Assembly (NCBI GenBank): GCA_022843545.1 | Contig: JALHNL010000009.1 | Location: 1 to 61,654, forward strand | DNA: 61,654 bases | Direction of reading: 5' to 3' | DNA from: Phycisphaerales bacterium | GTDB lineage: Bacteria; Planctomycetota; Phycisphaerae; Phycisphaerales; UBA1924 | Translations under genes and position numbers: made by a program | Notes under the pieces: generated by a model | The model's database searches: none | The model's input: only the letters and a program-made list of their open reading frames with translations | What the model was told of the DNA's origin: nothing | Part shown: positions 34,337-42,256 of the stretch, in pieces | Layout of the letters: each line of letters starts with the position of its first letter | Position numbering within the stretch: the stretch's first letter is position 1

Positions 34337-34463
34337 ATCGGCCTCCTTTCCGCTGGGAGAGTACCAAGACCGGCATTCAGTTGCGTTCTCTAACCGAGCG
34401 ACCGCCAGCCACCCCTTCATTCGCTCAGCGAGAAGTGGTGTATTATCGCAGCAGAGGTACACC

Positions 34464-34748
34464 ATGCCCCGAGCCACCGACATCATGCCCATCACCGACT
34501 TCACCCGCAACTACAAGAAAGTCATCGCCAAACTCAAGAAGACCGGACGCCCATTCGTCCTCACCATCGACGGCAAGCCCGCGCTGGTGATCCAGGACGC
34601 GGGGAGCTTCGATCACCGTTCCGGGCTGCTCAGCCCCGCCGAGCTCGAGGCGGCCGCCGATGTTGGGCGCCGGGACACCCGCCCCAGGCTGACCATTGAA
34701 CAACTCAGGACCGCGCTCCGACCTCGATCGGCGAAGCGAGCCGGTTGA
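34464..34748 (+). CDS. Phd/YefM-like antitoxin
   Basis: This 94-residue protein should neutralise the adjacent ParE/RelE-type toxin and repress the operon. The N-terminus (IMPITDFTRNYKKVIAKLKK, then GRPFVLTIDGKPALVIQD) is the Phd/YefM DNA-binding fold, and the C-terminal half is charged and probably disordered until it wraps the toxin. GAGG lies seven bases before the ATG. A TATTAT element and a weak GTGTA/TACAC dyad (34438-34462) just upstream are candidate promoter and operator. It is one base from the toxin gene. Confidence 0.8.
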   Translation: MPRATDIMPITDFTRNYKKVIAKLKKTGRPFVLTIDGKPALVIQDAGSFDHRSGLLSPAELEAAADVGRRDTRPRLTIEQLRTALRPRSAKRAG

Positions 34749-34749
34749 G

Positions 34750-35070
34750 ATGCCCCGCCTCCGCGTGTACCAAGTCGAACTCCGCGAGACCGTGCGGTCC
34801 GATCTCGACGCTGTGCTGAGGTTCATCGCCGATCAGAGCGGCGAAGTCCGAGCTCGAATGGTGATCGAAGCCATCATGCACGAGATCGGGACGCTTTGTA
34901 CGCTGCCGCGCCGTCACTCGCTCGTCGGCGGGCGCCCCGGCTCGCGCCTGCGCTCCGTGGTCGTCAAGTCGTATCGAATCCTCTACGAGATCCACGAGAC
35001 TTCGGACGTCGTCGACGTCCTCCGCGTTGTCCACGCCGCCCGTGATCCCTCTTCTTGGCCAGCCGACTGA
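34750..35070 (+). CDS. ParE/RelE superfamily toxin
   Basis: This 106-residue protein has the RelE/ParE fold: an N-terminal beta strand (YQVELRETVRSDLDAVLRFI), two helices, and the C-terminal strand pair VVVKSYRILYEIHE and VDVLRVVHAARDP. The RILYEI and VLRVVHAARDP motifs are typical of ParE, which poisons DNA gyrase, more than of RelE, which cuts mRNA on the ribosome. The gene begins one base after the antitoxin stop (TGA G ATG). The stop lies three bases from the end of the convergent dehydratase gene. Confidence 0.85.
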   Translation: MPRLRVYQVELRETVRSDLDAVLRFIADQSGEVRARMVIEAIMHEIGTLCTLPRRHSLVGGRPGSRLRSVVVKSYRILYEIHETSDVVDVLRVVHAARDPSSWPAD

Positions 35071-35073
35071 CCT

Positions 35074-36738
35074 CTACCCCCGCCTCATCTCCGGCACATG
35101 CCGCCGGATCGCCTCCACCACCTCGCCCTTGTCGGCTCCGGGGTGGGCGAGTGCGCCCATCTCGCGCACCATCGCGTCCACCGCCTTCAGGTCCACCGAC
35201 GCGCCCTCCGCCGTCCACTGGTTGATCGCCGGGTGCGCCGTCGGCGCGAGCTTCTCGGCGTTGTACGCCAGTTCTTCGTGCAGCTTCTCGCCCGGGCGCG
35301 CCCCGGTGAACACCACGTCCACCGTCGCCGCGTCGGGAGCATCATCCAGCTCCAGCCCCCGCACGATCGCGCCCCACTCGTCTTTCGGCTCTGTGTTTGC
35401 CCCGTTTGCCGTCTTGGCGGTGTTGGCCGCGCTTATGCGCGGCTCATACCCCTGCAGCCGCACGAAGCGGATCGCCAGGTCCAGGATGCGGATCGGCTCG
35501 CCCATGTCCAGCACATACACCGGCGCCACGCCCGCGGGCTGGTCCAGCGCCGCCGCCTGCACCACCAGCGTCGCCGCCTCGGGGATCGTCATGAAGTACC
35601 GCGTCATCCGCGGGTCGGTCACCGTCACCGGGTGCCCCTCGCTCAATTGCGTGCTCCAGATCGGGATCACGCTGCACGCGCTGGCCAGCACGTTCCCGAA
35701 GCGCACCATGCTGAACCGCGTCCCGCGCTTCGCCGCAAGGCTCTGCACGTACATCTCCGCCATCCGCTTGGTCGCCCCCATCACGCTGGTGGGGTTCACC
35801 GCCTTGTCCGACGAGATCATCACGAACCGCTCCACCCCCGCCGCCAGGCTCGCGTCCGCGATGCTCTTTGTCCCCAGGAGGTTGTTGTTCACCGCGTGGC
35901 TCGGATGATCCTCCATCAGCGGCACATGCTTGTGCGCCGCGGAGTGGAACACCACCTGCGGCTTGATCTGCGCGATCAGCCGCGCGGTCGATTCCGCGTC
36001 CACCACGTCGTGCAGCACCGCCCGCCGGGGCACGCCCGGGAAGGCCCGCGCCATCGCCTGGTCGATCTGGAACAGCGCGTTCTCCGCCCGCTCAAGCAGG
36101 ATCAGTTCCGACGGCGCAAACCCAGCCGCCACCCGGCACAACTCCGAACCGATCGACCCGCCCGCGCCCGTGATCAGCACGCGCTTGCCCGTCAGGATCG
36201 CCCCCACCGCCTTGCGGTCCAGACCGCTGTGCGTCCGCCCGATCAGCGCCGAGGGCTCCACCGCCGACACCACGCCCGGCGCGCTCTTGGGCGTGTGCGC
36301 CGCCCGACCCGTCAGCAGATCCTCCGTCGTCGGCACCCACCGCGCCGGCACGTCCAGCGTCCGAAGCAAATGCCGCAGACGCCGCTCCACCGGGTCGCCC
36401 GCAGGCAGGCTCACCAGCGCGAGCTTGAACCGGTACCGCGCCTGAAGGTCGATCAGTTCGTCGATGAACCCCAGCGGCGGGGGCAGCACGCCCAGACCCG
36501 CCTGCGCGCCGGGAGTCGCGCTCTCGCGCACGCACGTCAGGTGCGTCGTCAGCACGCACCCCACCGGGATGCACGCCGGCCTCATCCCCGCCAGGTGACC
36601 CGCCATCGTCCGGACCGACGAGGGCGTCCCCACCAGCACCACCCCCGTCGCCGGAAGCCCGGGCCGCGCGGTGTCGAACGGCGGCTCAGCGGCCGTGAGT
36701 CGAAGGACGGACGACGGGGTCGGCGTAGCGGCGCTCAT
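35074..36738 (-). CDS. CapD/PglF-type UDP-sugar 4,6-dehydratase lacking the membrane domain
   Basis: This 554-residue NAD-dependent enzyme dehydrates UDP-N-acetylhexosamines as a first step to modified sugars for capsules or glycans. The SDR Rossmann motif TGAGGSIGSEL lies at 190-200; the catalytic stretch SSDKAVNPTSVMGATKR at 309-325 has D311, K312, M320 and K324 in the pattern of long inverting dehydratases. The N-terminal 180 residues form a soluble nucleotide-binding-like domain, but the four membrane helices usual in PglF/CapD are absent. AAGGAG six bases upstream fixes the ATG at 36738. No glycosyltransferases are adjacent. Confidence 0.9.
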   Translation of the reverse strand: MSAATPTPSSVLRLTAAEPPFDTARPGLPATGVVLVGTPSSVRTMAGHLAGMRPACIPVGCVLTTHLTCVRESATPGAQAGLGVLPPPLGFIDELIDLQARYRFKLALVSLPAGDPVERRLRHLLRTLDVPARWVPTTEDLLTGRAAHTPKSAPGVVSAVEPSALIGRTHSGLDRKAVGAILTGKRVLITGAGGSIGSELCRVAAGFAPSELILLERAENALFQIDQAMARAFPGVPRRAVLHDVVDAESTARLIAQIKPQVVFHSAAHKHVPLMEDHPSHAVNNNLLGTKSIADASLAAGVERFVMISSDKAVNPTSVMGATKRMAEMYVQSLAAKRGTRFSMVRFGNVLASACSVIPIWSTQLSEGHPVTVTDPRMTRYFMTIPEAATLVVQAAALDQPAGVAPVYVLDMGEPIRILDLAIRFVRLQGYEPRISAANTAKTANGANTEPKDEWGAIVRGLELDDAPDAATVDVVFTGARPGEKLHEELAYNAEKLAPTAHPAINQWTAEGASVDLKAVDAMVREMGALAHPGADKGEVVEAIRRHVPEMRRG

Positions 36739-36931
36739 GCGCACTCCTTGCGTCGGCCCGGGCCCGCGACCGCGCGCGCCCGAACCCTCATCCCTGATCC
36801 CCCCGGACTCTCCCCACCCACCCTCGCGATCACGATTACCGCAATCCCGGGGCCAAGGCGCGAACGCGCCCACGGCAACATCGGCCGTTTGCGGTCATAT
36901 CCCATAGCCAGGACCGATATCCTCACACTCC

Positions 36932-37588
36932 ATGATCGCCCGAGTCACCGGCAACCTTGAGTCGCTTCAGGACGCCACCGCCACCATCGTCCCCGGCGGG
37001 GCCGCCTGGCTCGCCCTCGAAGTGCTCCTCCCCGCCTTCGTCGCCCGCCAGCTCATCGACCGCATCGGTCAGCCGGTGACGCTCCAGACCTACGTCTACC
37101 TGCAGAGCCCCGACCAAGGCTCCTCCTTCGAGCCCCGCCTCGTCGGCTTCCTGACCGCGCAAGAACGAGCCTTCTTTGACCTCTTCACCACCGTCAAGGG
37201 CATCGGCACGCGCAAGGCCCTTCGCGCACTGGCCGAGCCGGTGCCCGTCATCGCCGCCGCCGCCCACCGCGGCGACGTCAAGGCCCTCACCCAACTCCCC
37301 GAAATCGGCAAACGCCTCGCCGAAACCATCGTGGTCGAACTCAAGGGCAAGCTCGAGCCCTACCTGAGCGCCGAGGCGCTCGAGTCGGGCATCCGGGGTT
37401 TCACGGTCGCTGCTGCCGAGCCTGCCTTGAGCGGTCCGGAGGAGGAAGCCGTTGAGGTCCTGGTTCGCCTAGGTGAAATCCGCATCGAGGCCGTCCGAAA
37501 GGTCTCCAAGGCCGCCATCCGAATCCGCGAGTCGGGCGGGGCGGCTTCGCCCGAGGGGCTGGTTTCGGCGGTCTTTGCTTCTAGGTAG
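36932..37588 (+). CDS. ruvA: Holliday junction branch migration protein RuvA
   Basis: RuvA binds four-way DNA junctions and loads the RuvB helicase motor. This 218-residue protein has the N-terminal OB-like domain (about 1-70), two helix-hairpin-helix motifs (TVKGIGTRKALRAL and LPEIGKRLAETIVVELKGKL), and the small C-terminal domain that contacts RuvB (about 160-218; EEEAVEVLVRLGEIRIEAV). Length is typical to slightly long. ruvB and ruvC are not in the window, which is common outside gamma-Proteobacteria. It is divergent from the dehydratase gene. Confidence 0.92.
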   Translation: MIARVTGNLESLQDATATIVPGGAAWLALEVLLPAFVARQLIDRIGQPVTLQTYVYLQSPDQGSSFEPRLVGFLTAQERAFFDLFTTVKGIGTRKALRALAEPVPVIAAAAHRGDVKALTQLPEIGKRLAETIVVELKGKLEPYLSAEALESGIRGFTVAAAEPALSGPEEEAVEVLVRLGEIRIEAVRKVSKAAIRIRESGGAASPEGLVSAVFASR

Positions 37589-37759
37589 GAGTGTGTAGGC
37601 TGTCCAACCACCGACCCACACCAGGGTCCGAGAACGCTCTGTGCCGGGAGCCGTGAACGGCCAGCCCGCCGGCAGCGTATAGTCTCCCACTGCCCCAACC
37701 CGGGGGGTTGATCCTTCCGGGCCCGGCCAGTCGATAGTGTTCCTTCACGGAGGTGAACC

Positions 37760-38590
37760 ATGTCCGTTTTCGGCGTCCAAAACTCGGGTAACCCGGTCTT
37801 CTCGAACTCGGCCTTTGGCCAGCAGCAGTCGGCCAATCCGTTTTCGACCCAGGCGCAGGTCGGCGGCTCGTCTTCGTTGGGCGAGGCTGTCGCCCGCGGC
37901 ACGATGACCGTCGGCGGCGCGGTGAACGCTTCGTTCATCTGCCTTGGCCTCTGCATCGCCAGCGCGGTCGGCTCGACCATGCTGATCCCCAAGGAGAGCT
38001 TCTTCATCCCGATGATCATCGGCGTGATCGCCTACGCCCTGGGCGGGCTGCTCCTGGTGTTCGTTCCCAAGATCGCCCCGATCTTCGCCCCCATCGCCGC
38101 CGTGTTCATGGGCGTGATGGTCTCGGGCATCTCGCAGGTGTACGCGGCCAAGATGGCCGGCACCAAGCTGGGCGGCGCCACCGGCTCGGGCGTGATCTAC
38201 ACCGCCACCGGCATCACCTTCGCCGTGCTCTTCTCCATGCTCATGGCGTACAAGTTCCAGATCATCCGCGCCACCAAGACGTTCTACACGATCATGGGCG
38301 TAGCCAGCGTGGGCATCCTGCTCTTCTGCCTCGCCTCGCTGGGCGCGTCGCTCTTCGGCAAGGCGCTCATCGACTGGAACAGCCCGCTGGGCCTGGGCAT
38401 CGCGGTCGTCATCGCTCTGGTCGCCGCCTTCATGCTCATCGTGGACTTTGACATGATCGAGCAGGGCGCGGCTCACGGCCTGCCCAAGCACTACGAGTGG
38501 GTCGGCGCCTTCGGCCTGCTCACCACGCTCGTCTGGCTCTACATCTCGATCCTCCGCATCCTGGCCATCGTCGCCGGCAAGCGCGAGTAA
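37760..38590 (+). CDS. Bax inhibitor-1/YccA family membrane protein
   Basis: This 276-residue protein has seven or so membrane helices after a soluble N-terminus of about 50 residues rich in Ser, Gln and Asn (SVFGVQNSGNPVFSNS). The family signature VDFDMIEQGA near the fifth helix carries the acidic residues that in BsYetJ form a pH-sensitive calcium leak site. The function is probably calcium or proton leak, or membrane-protein quality control by analogy to YccA. GGAGGTGA five bases before the ATG is a strong ribosome-binding site. A hairpin terminator follows. Confidence 0.9.
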   Translation: MSVFGVQNSGNPVFSNSAFGQQQSANPFSTQAQVGGSSSLGEAVARGTMTVGGAVNASFICLGLCIASAVGSTMLIPKESFFIPMIIGVIAYALGGLLLVFVPKIAPIFAPIAAVFMGVMVSGISQVYAAKMAGTKLGGATGSGVIYTATGITFAVLFSMLMAYKFQIIRATKTFYTIMGVASVGILLFCLASLGASLFGKALIDWNSPLGLGIAVVIALVAAFMLIVDFDMIEQGAAHGLPKHYEWVGAFGLLTTLVWLYISILRILAIVAGKRE

Positions 38591-38620
38591 TCGCCCCAGT
38601 CAACTCGAAGTCTCCCGCAG

Positions 38621-38651
38621 CCGCCCGCCCCGCGCGGGCGGTTGTGTTTTT
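38621..38651 (+). terminator. Rho-independent terminator of the Bax-inhibitor-1-like gene
   Basis: An 8-bp stem (CCGCCCGC / GCGGGCGG) with a five-base loop is followed by TTGTGTTTTT, 31 bases after the stop. Confidence 0.65.
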
Positions 38652-38795
38652 CGGACCTGCCGATTCCGCCCCGCTCCCGGCGCGGCAATCTGCACCGCCT
38701 GCGCCGTCGCGCCGCCCGCCCGGCCTCCCCCCCACCCGCCAACCGGATCGCCCCCGCGCGCCCGCGATACCACACTCTGGGCGGAGGCACTCCAG

Positions 38796-39611
38796 ATGAC
38801 GCTCTCGACACGCTCCTCATTCGGCGCCGCCCTGATCCTCGCCCTCGCGGGCTCCGCGCTGGGCGGGCAGACGCTCACCTCAGGCGGCGCGACCTACTCC
38901 ACCGGCGCCGCCCCCACCGCGCCCGGCGCGTGGGGACCCGCCAGCGACCTGCTCGCCCCGAGCACGGGCACGGATCAGTTGTACCAGGACTGGTGGTGGC
39001 TGCGCGTGGGCAGCGCGACGCGCGAGTCGGCCCTCATGGGCCCGGGCACCTGGACCAGTTCCCCATCCGGCCTGGCCTTTGACACCACGCAGTCCGGGCT
39101 CGACGCCCACGTCACCTGGCAACTCAACGGCGGCGCAGGCGGGCTGGCCACGCTGATCGGCCAACTCCGACTCTCCAACCGCGGATCTTCGCCCGTTCAG
39201 GTCTCCGCCTTCCACTACGCCGACATCGACGTGAACGGCTCGTGGTACGACGACCTCGCGAGCGTTGCCGCGCCGGGCGCGCTGCGCTTCACCGACGCGG
39301 GCGGGCCCAGCGGGCAGCAGCCCTACACGCTGGTCTACAGCGCCTCGCCCGGGGCCACCTTCGGCGTGGGCGAGATGGGCTCGCTCATCACGTCCCTCAC
39401 CGACTCGTCCTCCACCAACTTCAACGGCTCGCTCGCCGGGCTCTCGGGCTCGCCCAACGACCTCGCCGCAGGCTGGCAATGGAACTTCTCCGTTCCCGCG
39501 GGTGGAGAAGTCATCATCGGCTACTCGCTGGCGATGATCCCCTCGCCGGGATCGGCGGGCGCGGTGCTGGGTCTCGCGGGCCTGCTGTGCCTGCGCCGGC
39601 GGCGCTGGTGA
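38796..39611 (+). CDS. Secreted PEP-CTERM-type protein
   Basis: This 271-residue protein has a signal peptide (SSFGAALILALAGSALGG) and a C-terminal PEP-CTERM-like tail: MIPSPGSAGAVLGLAG, a hydrophobic run, then a four-Arg cluster and a final Trp. The body is Gly/Ser-rich with repeated short beta strands (RLSNRGSSPVQVSAFHYADI; FGVGEMGSLITSL) and no catalytic motif. It is monocistronic and convergent with the DinB gene, the stops being six bases apart. Confidence 0.75.
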   Translation: MTLSTRSSFGAALILALAGSALGGQTLTSGGATYSTGAAPTAPGAWGPASDLLAPSTGTDQLYQDWWWLRVGSATRESALMGPGTWTSSPSGLAFDTTQSGLDAHVTWQLNGGAGGLATLIGQLRLSNRGSSPVQVSAFHYADIDVNGSWYDDLASVAAPGALRFTDAGGPSGQQPYTLVYSASPGATFGVGEMGSLITSLTDSSSTNFNGSLAGLSGSPNDLAAGWQWNFSVPAGGEVIIGYSLAMIPSPGSAGAVLGLAGLLCLRRRRW

Positions 39612-39617
39612 GGCGGA

Positions 39618-40121
39618 CTACTTGGCGAGCCCGGCGGCGCGGCGCCACAGCATCAGCTGGCCAAGGTGGTACGCCTCGTGCGCACCCATCAGGTAGGTGA
39701 CGATCACGCCCACCGTGGGCGCAAAGGCGCGCACAAACTCCGGGCTCGGGCGCCCGAAGCAGTCCGTGTGCTTGGCCCTCACGGCCGGCCCGATCCGCGC
39801 GTGCCGATCGGCGAGTTGCGCCAGCACCCGGTCCTTGGGCAGATAGGCCGCCGGGTCGGTGACGGGCTTGCTCCCGGGGCCGAAGTTCCGCAGTTCGTCG
39901 CCCGCCGTGGGCTCCACGGGTTCGTCGAGCAATTGCAGAATGAACGCGGCCGACGCGTTCAGGTGCGCCAGTGTCCACGCGGGGTGGTTCACAATGCTGC
40001 CGGGCTGATGCGTGAACATCGGAGCGGGGATGTCCTTGACCGCTTCGGTGATCTGCGCCAGGGTGGACTGGTACAGGTGCACCAGCGGCTCCACGGCCGA
40101 CTGAACTTCGAGTGTCTGCAT
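39618..40121 (-). CDS. DinB-like protein
   Basis: This 167-residue four-helix-bundle protein belongs to the DinB/YfiT-like superfamily of thiol-dependent metalloenzymes. The histidine-bearing helices are visible: HPAWTLAHLNASAAF and MGAHEAYHLGQLMLWRR. Metal-dependent thiol transfer or chlorinated-compound detoxification is known in some members; the substrate here is unknown. The start at 40121 has GAAGGAAG seven bases upstream, whereas the long frame upstream covers the SRPBCC gene in another reading frame. It is the third gene after the ArsR regulator and the SRPBCC protein. Confidence 0.85.
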   Translation of the reverse strand: MQTLEVQSAVEPLVHLYQSTLAQITEAVKDIPAPMFTHQPGSIVNHPAWTLAHLNASAAFILQLLDEPVEPTAGDELRNFGPGSKPVTDPAAYLPKDRVLAQLADRHARIGPAVRAKHTDCFGRPSPEFVRAFAPTVGVIVTYLMGAHEAYHLGQLMLWRRAAGLAK

Positions 40122-40201
40122 GCGCTTCCTTCTCTTGGGTTGGTTCACCGACCGCGACCGCCGCGGTCTCGAGTTCATCTTCGCGCCGCTTCTGGCGGTG
40201 A

Positions 40202-40669
40202 TCATCGTGACCGGGCGCTCGGGACACTCCGTAGGGCGATCTCCGCGATCCGCTTGAGGCCGTGGTCCCACCCCGACTGCACACCCTGGGCGTGCTCGGT
40301 CGGGATGAGGCCCATCGCGCGGTGGGTGATCTTCAGGCTCGTGCCCCCGCCCGCTTCCGCGAGCCGGTACTGGATGAAGTTCATCGCGGGGTAGGACATG
40401 AACATCGGCCCGCAGATCTCCAGCAGGGTCGGGGGCTTGATGACCTGCACGTGCCCCCAGAAGTGGCCCGCACCGCGACCAAGATCCCGGTACCACCGCC
40501 CGCCGGGCCATGCCTCCAGAACGAACGGGAAGGCCGTGCCGTCGGGCATCTGGCTCTCAGGACCCACCTCGGCCAGGACCGCGGCGAAAGTCACTTCCAG
40601 CGGGGCGGCGACGTGCACGGCGCGCTCGATCAGGAGCGTGCGGACGGTCTCGGGGTGCGCGGGGGTCAT
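40202..40669 (-). CDS. SRPBCC (AHSA1-like) domain protein
   Basis: This 155-residue protein has the START-like fold with a hydrophobic ligand pocket. Markers are IERAVHVAAPLEVTFAAV at the N-terminus, the central WPGGRWYRDLGRGAGHFWG strand-turn, and the long C-terminal helix (GWDHGLKRIAEIAL). Members often occur immediately downstream of ArsR-type regulators, where they may bind a hydrophobic effector. Its ATG shares one base with the ArsR stop (TGATG), so the two are translationally coupled. The DinB-like gene lies 80 bases downstream. Confidence 0.85.
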   Translation of the reverse strand: MTPAHPETVRTLLIERAVHVAAPLEVTFAAVLAEVGPESQMPDGTAFPFVLEAWPGGRWYRDLGRGAGHFWGHVQVIKPPTLLEICGPMFMSYPAMNFIQYRLAEAGGGTSLKITHRAMGLIPTEHAQGVQSGWDHGLKRIAEIALRSVPSARSR

Positions 40670-41016
40670 CAGCGGATCTCCTTAGTCGGGTTGCTCGCCG
40701 CGCTCTCGGCGCGGGCCTTGATGCGGTCCACCTGACGGGTCCAGTGGCGTTCGAACATGGCGGTCCACTCGTGCATGGCCTTCAACGGCTCGGGCTGGAC
40801 GTGGTAGAAGCGCTGGCGGCCCTCGGGCCGCACGCACACCAGCCCCGCCCCGCGCAGCACGCCCAGGTGCTTGGACACCTGAGCCTGCGGCCACCCCAGT
40901 TCGCGAACCAGAGCCGTCACCGGCCGCTCCCCCGAACTCAGCAGCCCCAGCAGTTCGCGCCGGCGTGGCTCGGCCACCGCGTGGAAGACGTCCGTGCTGG
41001 CCGGGGTGCGCGGCAT
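40669..41016 (-). CDS. ArsR/SmtB family transcriptional repressor
   Basis: This 115-residue winged-helix repressor has the typical order: AEPRRRELLGLLSSGERPV, the recognition helix PQAQVSKHLGVLRGAGLV, and the wing RPEGRQRFYHVQPEPL. It lacks the CxC metal site of classical ArsR (the recognition helix begins QAQ) and the C-terminal His/Asp site of SmtB, so it probably senses something other than arsenic or zinc. The 20-base palindrome nine bases upstream is the likely autoregulatory operator. No Shine-Dalgarno is visible before the ATG, so the message may be leaderless. Confidence 0.92.
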   Translation of the reverse strand: MPRTPASTDVFHAVAEPRRRELLGLLSSGERPVTALVRELGWPQAQVSKHLGVLRGAGLVCVRPEGRQRFYHVQPEPLKAMHEWTAMFERHWTRQVDRIKARAESAASNPTKEIR

Positions 41017-41025
41017 GGGATCAAT

Positions 41026-41045
41026 ATATTCCCATTTGGGAATAT
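41026..41045 (-). promoter_or_regulatory. Palindromic operator of the ArsR operon
   Basis: Nine-base perfect arms ATATTCCCA / TGGGAATAT flank a TT spacer, nine bases upstream of the arsR-type start codon. The AT-rich dyad stands out from surrounding GC-rich DNA and has the size of an ArsR-family site. Confidence 0.75.
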
Positions 41046-41134
41046 GTCAAGCCCTCGGTCCCAATTCCCCGGCAACCGCACCGGCGTGGTGACCAATACT
41101 CCGGTGTGGCGAGGCCTTCACACAGGATGCCCGC

Positions 41135-42082
41135 ATGAACGCGTTGTGCATGATCGTCCTTTCTGGCGCGCTGGCCGCCGCGTCGCCCAGCGAGCCCGGC
41201 GTCCTCTCTGGCCCGGGCGTGAACGCGCCCGTCGAGCCGAGGCCCACGCTGATCCGCCGCGACTTTGAGGGCCGGATCGTCCGACCGGATCATCCGATCG
41301 AGGAAGACGCGGTCCGCGTGCTCGACCTCGATGAACCGACCCGCGCCCGCGTGGACCAGTTGCTCGCCCGCCGGGCGCGACTGTTCGACGAAGCCCTGAT
41401 CGCCAACCTGGACCTGCTGGTGGAGGCGGAGTCGACCTTCACCGCCGGCTCACCCGCCGACAAGGCGTCGTTCCTGCAGCGGGCGATGCACGCGCTGGGC
41501 CCGGTGAACTCCGGCGGCTCGCTCGAGGCGCAGATCCGCGCGGCTTTGCCGGCGGATCAGCGACGGGCCTTTAGCGCTCTGCTCCGCGAGTACTGGGACG
41601 CGGTGATCGCCGACGCCCGCGCGGGCGTGAGCGCCACCGACGACCGCACCATGATGGCGGGCGACATGGGCCTGCCCGCGCCCGCGCCCAAGGGCGAGTC
41701 GGCTTTCGCCATCGTGCTGCGCGAGCGCGGGCCGATGCTCGCCGGCGAGATCCGCCGGTCGTTTGACCGGCTGCTGAAGTCCGGCGGCGTGGTCTTTGCC
41801 TACCTGACGCGCGGCATGACGCTCACGCCCGAGCAGCGCGAGAAGACCATGGCGGCGTGTGAGGAGTTCGCCCGGCGGACGAACAACGAGGGCACGCCTA
41901 TGGAGAACCTCCGCTTCGCGGTCACGCTGCTGCCGATCTTCGCCGAAGGTCAGCGCGAACAACTGCTGGCCAACGCGCGGGGCGATCAGCGTCCGGGCTC
42001 GGGAGCGGCCGCGGCCACCCCTCCGAAGGCGACCAACCCGGGAAGGGGCACTGGGGCCGGAAACGTGGGTAAAAAACCTTAA
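41135..42082 (+). CDS. Secreted protein of unknown function
   Basis: This 315-residue protein begins with a short signal peptide (MNALCMIVLSGALAAASP). The rest is charged and mostly helical (EEDAVRVLDLDEPTRARVDQ; SFDRLLKSGGVVFAYLTRGM), ending in a Gly/Pro/Ala-rich tail with basic last residues (GAGNVGKKP). I recognise no family. It is divergent from the ArsR operon with 118 bases between starts. Confidence 0.6.
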   Translation: MNALCMIVLSGALAAASPSEPGVLSGPGVNAPVEPRPTLIRRDFEGRIVRPDHPIEEDAVRVLDLDEPTRARVDQLLARRARLFDEALIANLDLLVEAESTFTAGSPADKASFLQRAMHALGPVNSGGSLEAQIRAALPADQRRAFSALLREYWDAVIADARAGVSATDDRTMMAGDMGLPAPAPKGESAFAIVLRERGPMLAGEIRRSFDRLLKSGGVVFAYLTRGMTLTPEQREKTMAACEEFARRTNNEGTPMENLRFAVTLLPIFAEGQREQLLANARGDQRPGSGAAAATPPKATNPGRGTGAGNVGKKP

Positions 42083-42256
42083 AATTGACGAACGCTTACC
42101 CATCTTATCGTTAAATGTGAGCGCGGCGTTAATGGATGCTGCGCAACCTTGGCCCATCCCAACCTAGGGGCTACCTTTTGCCCCGGCGGTCGGTCTGCGC
42201 TCGGCGCGGGCACCGCCAGCCCACTCCCCACACGCGAGATTTCGGAGACCAGACCC

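Noticed and set aside
34438-34462. GTGTA/TACAC dyad as the toxin-antitoxin operator
   Set aside because: Arms of only five bases are too short to call; mentioned only with the antitoxin gene.
34696-34749. Longer start for the ParE-type toxin inside the antitoxin gene
   Set aside because: It overlaps the antitoxin; the ATG one base after the antitoxin stop opens directly into the fold.
42085-42113. TTGACG followed by TCGTTA as a sigma-70 promoter before the lamin-tail gene
   Set aside because: The -10 match is poor at 17-base spacing; planctomycete promoter rules are too uncertain for a feature call, although the patch is unusually AT-rich.
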